Positions 39,825-42,960 of a stretch of DNA of 42,960 bases are shown piece after piece. The notes under the pieces were generated by a model. That model searched no databases. It was not told where the DNA came from and saw nothing but the letters and a program-made list of their open reading frames with translations. The number at the start of each line of letters is the position of its first letter. Within the stretch, counting starts at the first letter, position 1. Origin of the DNA: Pseudomonas palmensis (GTDB lineage Bacteria; Pseudomonadota; Gammaproteobacteria; Pseudomonadales; Pseudomonadaceae). Location of the stretch: NCBI RefSeq assembly GCF_017848315.1, contig NZ_JAFKEC010000049.1, positions 1-42,960 on the forward strand. Reading direction: 5' to 3'. A program made the translations under genes and the position numbers.

Positions 39825-40207
39825 GGCATCAGCTCCTTCGGCACCTGGACTGTCCAGCCGGTGATTTTGGTTATGACGGCTCTGCAGATGGCGACGAGTG
39901 GAGTCGGGCCCATCAGCCAGTCGGTGGGCTCATTCGGCCGGCTAGGGTAGGCCGTCCAGCCACCCCGCACTGGGCCATCGCCGATCTGATGCTTTGTCTT
40001 CAGCGGCCCTCCAAGCACCCAGTTCTCTTGCGGGTTGTACCGCTCGCAGCGTTCGGTTGCTTCGCCGCGGTACTGGACGAACACCCTGGCCGGCGCGCCG
40101 TAGTGCGGCTTGGCCACATGCACATCCAGCCCCTCGGCCTTGGCGACCGCCCAGGCCAGTTGCTCGCCCACCAGGTCGGCCGCCTTCACTTCGATCAGGT
40201 CGGTCAT
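39821..40207 (-). CDS. NinX/DUF2591-like phage protein
   Basis: A 128-residue protein: MTDLIEVKAADLVGEQLAWAVAKAEGLDV, then NWVLGGPLKTKHQIGDGPVRGGWTAYP and GPTPLVAICRAVI, which match the NinX/DUF2591 pattern of lambdoid and Pseudomonas phages. Function is unknown. It is joined to both neighbours by ATGA. Confidence 0.7.
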   Translation of the reverse strand: MTDLIEVKAADLVGEQLAWAVAKAEGLDVHVAKPHYGAPARVFVQYRGEATERCERYNPQENWVLGGPLKTKHQIGDGPVRGGWTAYPSRPNEPTDWLMGPTPLVAICRAVITKITGWTVQVPKELMP

Positions 40208-40404
40208 GGTCGCTTCTCCAGAGAGTCCTTCCAGTCGCCACCAGGAGCGCTCTTGCCAGCCAAGGTGTGCTCGGTGTCATAGTCCGCGAGCCACAGAACT
40301 CGTCGGCAGTCAGGAAGCGCCTGGAACCAATACCACTCGCCGAAGCTGTCCCTGGCCAACCATTCCGCCCATTGCGGGGCGTCCTTCCAATCGGGCTTGC
40401 TCAC
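40204..40404 (-). CDS. Small phage-type protein of unknown function
   Basis: A 66-residue, Trp-rich, acidic protein (MSKPDWKDAPQWAEWLARDSFGEWYWFQALPD, LADYDTEHTLAGKS). No domain is recognised. It overlaps both neighbours by four bases. Confidence 0.6.
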   Translation of the reverse strand: MSKPDWKDAPQWAEWLARDSFGEWYWFQALPDCRRVLWLADYDTEHTLAGKSAPGGDWKDSLEKRP

Positions 40405-40652
40405 AGCTGGTACCTCTCATCAACCCAGCGCCCCGGCGCCAGAGCGGGTGTAGGTTCGGGTTGCGTTTCGTGCGGGGAGAGCTGGCGCTCGTTGCCGGCC
40501 TGCAGCTGGCTGTCGGGGATGCAGCTGATGCCGACCCCATTCAGCAGGTAGCAGGTGACGCCGCGCTGGCTGTCGTGCTGCACGTCGATGACGTTCTCGG
40601 TTGCTCTGGCGCCGGTGGCCAGAAGCAGGAGGCAGAGGGCAAGGCGGGTCAT
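40401..40652 (-). CDS. Small exported phage-type protein
   Basis: An 83-residue protein with a signal peptide (MTRLALCLLLLATGARA) and two cysteines in QRGVTCYLLNGVGISCIPD, likely a disulfide, and a Pro-rich tail. No family is recognised. It overlaps both neighbours by four bases. Confidence 0.65.
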   Translation of the reverse strand: MTRLALCLLLLATGARATENVIDVQHDSQRGVTCYLLNGVGISCIPDSQLQAGNERQLSPHETQPEPTPALAPGRWVDERYQL

Positions 40653-41005
40653 GCTGCCTCCTTGCTGATTCGCTCGCAGCTGGCCGCGAGCTTCAGCAGG
40701 TTGATCGTTGTAGGCCGAAATCCCTCTGTGTTGGGGTAGCCTTCATGGCGATGTCCCTGGGGGTAAGCCTCGAAAGGACCATGCCAGCACCAGTTCATCT
40801 TCCAGATCTCCCAGACGGTATAGGCGTCGCAACCTTCACCCCAGTAGTCCACCCCGCCACCCACGCTCCAGATGTGGCTGACCCGCGTCCCCTGCTCGTA
40901 GGCCAACTCAGTCGGCTCGCCCTTATCGATCCACGCGCCGTGAAACTGCGATGGGGCTATTTCCAGCAAGCGCTTGCTCAGTTTCTTCTCGATCCGCGCC
41001 TTCAT
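40649..41005 (-). CDS. Phage-type protein of unknown function
   Basis: A 118-residue protein, MKARIEKKLSKRLLEIAPSQFHG, with a Trp/Gly/Tyr-rich middle (SVGGGVDYWGEGCDAYTVWEIWKMNWCWHGPFEAYPQGHRHEGYPNTEG). The start at 41005 overlaps the upstream stop as ATGA; an in-frame start at 41077 would lie deep in the upstream gene. No domain is recognised. Confidence 0.65.
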   Translation of the reverse strand: MKARIEKKLSKRLLEIAPSQFHGAWIDKGEPTELAYEQGTRVSHIWSVGGGVDYWGEGCDAYTVWEIWKMNWCWHGPFEAYPQGHRHEGYPNTEGFRPTTINLLKLAASCERISKEAA

Positions 41006-41319
41006 GGCTTTACCTCGCGGCGCGCCCATTGCACATGCGGGCCGTCTTCCGTGTCGAAGATTCCCATCAGGAACCACTCAGGGCCGGGCGATTCAGGCTC
41101 CCAGCCGTTGCAGTGGCTGGCGCCGTCGAAGTACGGATGCTCAACCAGGTCTGAATCCATATCCCAGGTCTTCAGCTCCAGGCCTTGCTCAGCCGCCCAG
41201 GCCTTGAAGGGGGCCGGGTCTTCCGTTCCGCCAAAGCCAGGGATGCCAGGGTGGCACCACCACCCGTTTTCGTCGCGCGTGACGGGGGCCGGCTGGATCA
41301 ATTGCTTTTCTGTAGGCAT
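41002..41319 (-). CDS. Phage-type protein of unknown function, first in the ATGA chain
   Basis: A 105-residue protein, MPTEKQLIQPAPVTRDENGWWCHPGIPGFGGTED, with WFLMGIFDTEDGPHVQWARREV near the end. GAGG lies eight bases before the ATG. It heads a chain of seven ORFs linked by ATGA, and its upstream gap holds an operator-like dyad at 41349-41391. Confidence 0.65.
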   Translation of the reverse strand: MPTEKQLIQPAPVTRDENGWWCHPGIPGFGGTEDPAPFKAWAAEQGLELKTWDMDSDLVEHPYFDGASHCNGWEPESPGPEWFLMGIFDTEDGPHVQWARREVKP

Positions 41320-41348
41320 GACTTCGTCCTCGCTGATTTGTAGCGGTT

Positions 41349-41391
41349 ATACAAAAGTTATACATATGATTTATTTGTATCGAATCTGTAT
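41349..41391. promoter_or_regulatory. Operator-like cluster with four symmetric half-sites
   Basis: ATACA at 41349-41353 and 41360-41364, and its reverse complement TGTAT at 41376-41380 and 41387-41391, are arranged exactly symmetrically around position 41370, with 11-base spacing within each pair. The left pair extends to GTTATACA. The dyad lies 30-72 bases upstream of the minus-strand chain and 111-153 bases upstream of the plus-strand gene at 41502. TTTTAG/CTAAAA (41412-41426) is a further small palindrome. Confidence 0.55.
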
Positions 41392-41501
41392 AGGTTTAAA
41401 GACCAGTTATCTTTTAGATCCTAAAAATGGGGAACAGAGAGCGGTACAGACCGTCAACTTTATTACGCTAATAGTTCCGCTAATTGCGAGCAGGAGGCTT
41501 T

Positions 41502-41801
41502 ATGAGGAATAGAGGAGAGCAATTTTGGGCATGGGCAGACCCTCAATTGCACACACGAACCCACGACGAAACTCTTCATGGCGGTACCACCATTGATGTT
41601 CAAGTGAGGCTTTCGAGGACTGGCTCTACACAAATGTTTATCGGCGTGTATGCCGCAAGTGGCATGGCTATTATTGAAGAGGCCTATGATTCTCGCCCGC
41701 AAGAATCAATGACACGCGCCCTGGCATGGGGCGTAGGCCGAGCTCGCCGCATTGCAGCGGAGCCTGAGCACTTATCCCAAGTAGTCTCTAAACAGGCCTG
41801 A
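41502..41801 (+). CDS. Small protein of unknown function, divergent from the chain
   Basis: A 99-residue protein, MRNRGEQFWAWADPQLHTRTH, with VQVRLSRTGSTQMFIGVYAASGMAIIEEAYDSRP. AGGAGG lies four bases before the ATG at 41502. It is the only plus-strand gene of the element here, and its codons are less GC-biased than its neighbours. No family is recognised. Confidence 0.65.
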   Translation: MRNRGEQFWAWADPQLHTRTHDETLHGGTTIDVQVRLSRTGSTQMFIGVYAASGMAIIEEAYDSRPQESMTRALAWGVGRARRIAAEPEHLSQVVSKQA

Positions 41802-41805
41802 AACA

Positions 41806-42099
41806 TCAAGGGATGCGAACCCACCAAGACTGGGCGTAGGCGACACCGTCGATGATCTCGATTCCGGTGAACGTCGCGCCCAGCGTAGACATTCCAGTCA
41901 TCACGGCTTCATACAGCGGCGGCAGGTCGGGTTTTCCGGGGTGCACGTTCAGTAGCGACGCCGAGTTCGAAGCCCGGCCAAGCGGCGCGAACTCATCCAG
42001 GCGCAGGTGCACGTCACCACGTATCGGGTTAAAGGCGCGGATCTCTTTCTGGCTGCGTGGCACGCCGCGCACACGCATTGGAACGATGAGGAAGTGCAT
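41806..42099 (-). CDS. Phage-type protein with upstream LexA box
   Basis: A 97-residue protein, MHFLIVPMRVRGVPRSQKEIRAFNPIRGDVHLRLDEF, ending VAYAQSWWVRIP. No domain is recognised. The ATG at 42099 lacks a clear ribosome site and lies only eight bases from a LexA box, so the leader is very short. The stop is four bases from the convergent gene's stop. Confidence 0.65.
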   Translation of the reverse strand: MHFLIVPMRVRGVPRSQKEIRAFNPIRGDVHLRLDEFAPLGRASNSASLLNVHPGKPDLPPLYEAVMTGMSTLGATFTGIEIIDGVAYAQSWWVRIP

Positions 42100-42107
42100 A
42101 GAGAATA

Positions 42108-42123
42108 CTGTTCAAATAAACAG
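42108..42123. promoter_or_regulatory. LexA box in the phage-like element
   Basis: CTGTTCAAATAAACAG fits CTG-N10-CAG with an AT-rich centre, and its flanks continue the symmetry as ATACTG/CAGTAT. It lies eight bases before the start at 42099, and a TACTGT -10-like element on the minus strand (42125-42120) overlaps it, as at the DUF1654 promoter. Expression after DNA damage is inferred. Confidence 0.75.
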
Positions 42124-42188
42124 TATTTTGTTCCTGCATTGCTCAGCCGTCGATGGCGGTTCGTCGGGGGAGTACAAATGTTCTCCTG

Positions 42189-42959
42189 CTATGGCTTGCG
42201 CTCCAGGGCGGCGCGGGCCTGCCATCCGGCCCACGCAAAACGAACAGCGGGGATCATGTAGGTTGCGACGGTCCCAGGAAGGAGGTCGATGGCAAAGCCC
42301 TTGCTCAGTTGATCCGCCTCAAAGTCCGCCCGCTCATCCCGCTCAACCGGCGCGCTCGGCTCTGCCGGTAGCTTGCGATCTTCCGGTACGGGCGGATAGC
42401 CAGGGAACGGGATCGGCTCTGCGCTGGCGGATAGTACGGCTTTCATGCGCTGATTCCAGCCTGGAGTTAGGTGGCGGTTCTCCAGTACGTCACGCAGCAG
42501 CGCATGCGCCGCGTACAGGTCGCGCTTATACCCGGTTGCAATTTCGGTCAGGGCATCCAGGGCCGCCACGCGCTCGGCCAGTTGGGCGCGCAGGGTGTCG
42601 CGCTCTTCCCGCAGCTCGTTTTGCCGGTTCACGAGCCCTTCCACTACGGAGTTAGGGTAGCCCTGCTCAACCTCGCCAGCGTCGACGTGGCTGTAGGCCA
42701 GTTCGATCTTGGCGAAACTGCCCGGGTTTCCGCGCAGGTCCACCATCCTCTCGGGGGGAACCCCATCAATCCATTCGGTGACGACTTCGCCGAGCTCATT
42801 GATTCCGCGCCACGCCACCGGCTCGCCCTGGTGCTGGGCGGCTGATTTCTTGCGTCGGTTCCAATCCCGAACGAGCAGTTCGCGCTGCTCGTCAGTGGCG
42901 AGCACCATCATGGTTTCAGGATCGAGGAAGACGCACTCCTCGTCGTGCTCACCCATCAC
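42189..42959 (-). CDS. Phage-type protein of unknown function (5' end uncertain)
   Basis: A protein of at least 255 residues. It starts near the right edge with a GTG at 42959 or ATG at 42956, and may extend beyond it. The middle has a coiled-coil-like stretch (NRQNELREERDTLRAQLAERVAALDALTEIA), then a Pro-rich linker and the end FAWAGWQARAALERKP, typical of modular phage Ead/Ea22-like proteins. No catalytic motif is seen. Confidence 0.6.
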   Translation of the reverse strand: MMGEHDEECVFLDPETMMVLATDEQRELLVRDWNRRKKSAAQHQGEPVAWRGINELGEVVTEWIDGVPPERMVDLRGNPGSFAKIELAYSHVDAGEVEQGYPNSVVEGLVNRQNELREERDTLRAQLAERVAALDALTEIATGYKRDLYAAHALLRDVLENRHLTPGWNQRMKAVLSASAEPIPFPGYPPVPEDRKLPAEPSAPVERDERADFEADQLSKGFAIDLLPGTVATYMIPAVRFAWAGWQARAALERKP

Positions 42960-42960
42960 G

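Larger units (their letters stand above)
37460..42960. mobile_element. Phage-like integrated element (left end only)
   Basis: The region from tRNA-Pro to the right edge has an integrase whose 3' end faces the tRNA, an excisionase-like gene, a NinX-like gene, and many short genes of unknown function. These features define a prophage or phage-derived island integrated at the tRNA 3' end. The duplicate att site is beyond the window. No structural or lysis genes are seen here, so completeness is unknown. Confidence 0.85.

Noticed and set aside
42007..42371. Plus-strand ORFs overlapping the LexA box region
   Set aside because: They are antisense to two phage-type genes, have no ribosome site and no sensible composition.
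1..42960. CRISPR array, rRNA genes or insertion sequences
   Set aside because: No regularly spaced repeats, no rRNA-like stretches and no transposase were seen anywhere in the window.

Overview
The window reads as chromosomal DNA of a Pseudomonas of the P. putida type. The grounds are high GC with GC-rich codon third positions, the gene order npp(yej)-mltD-gloB-methyltransferase-rnhA-dnaQ-lysine decarboxylase (the order I recall for the PA1807-PA1818 region of P. aeruginosa), the order ansB-rbsBACRKD-nucleoside hydrolase-csp-thrS-infC-rpmI-rplT-pheST-ihfA-merR, a Pseudomonas DUF1654 gene, and short REP-like hairpins. A tRNA-Pro carries an integrated phage-like element that runs off the right edge.

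Layout. Positions 1-5093 (minus) hold a Yej/Npp-type peptide importer operon with two tandem binding proteins. Positions 5213-7513 (minus) hold mltD and gloB. Positions 7594-12013 (plus) hold a methyltransferase, rnhA, dnaQ and a lysine decarboxylase. Positions 12060-17546 are a mixed stretch: a cysteine hydrolase, a SPOR-like lipoprotein, a GNAT enzyme, a small HD alarmone-hydrolase-like protein, a MocR regulator divergent from a PaiB-like flavoprotein, and a membrane-tethered nuclease-like protein with a C-terminal OB-like domain. Positions 17590-19053 (minus) hold a secreted DNase I-fold nuclease and a DUF1654 gene behind a promoter that overlaps a perfect LexA box. Periplasmic asparaginase/glutaminase (minus) is divergent from the complete ribose operon and an exported nucleoside hydrolase (20612-27570). 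Small genes lie between 27542 and 29613. The translation cluster thrS-infC-rpmI-rplT-pheS-pheT-ihfA-merR occupies 29984-37276. tRNA-Pro(GGG) at 37383-37459 is followed by the phage-like element: integrase, excisionase-like gene, a chain of small genes joined by ATGA stop/start overlaps, a dyad-symmetric operator-like site and a LexA box.

How genes work together. The nucleoside hydrolase would release ribose outside the inner membrane for RbsABC, RbsD and RbsK, and RbsR-type palindromes sit upstream of rbsB and inside the start of the hydrolase gene. The thrS leader carries a 7-bp stem with a 7-base loop that copies the anticodon arm of tRNA-Thr(GGU), six bases before the ribosome binding site; this suggests autogenous control as in E. 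coli thrS but with a different anticodon. infC appears to begin at an ATT codon. The most notable items are the thrS anticodon mimic, the SOS-controlled DUF1654/secreted nuclease unit, the membrane-tethered nuclease-like protein, and a 16-codon ORF held inside the ATGA chain of the phage-like element.

Many long open frames lie antisense to real genes because of the high GC content; they were left out. All functions come from reading the sequence and family knowledge; no database search was run.
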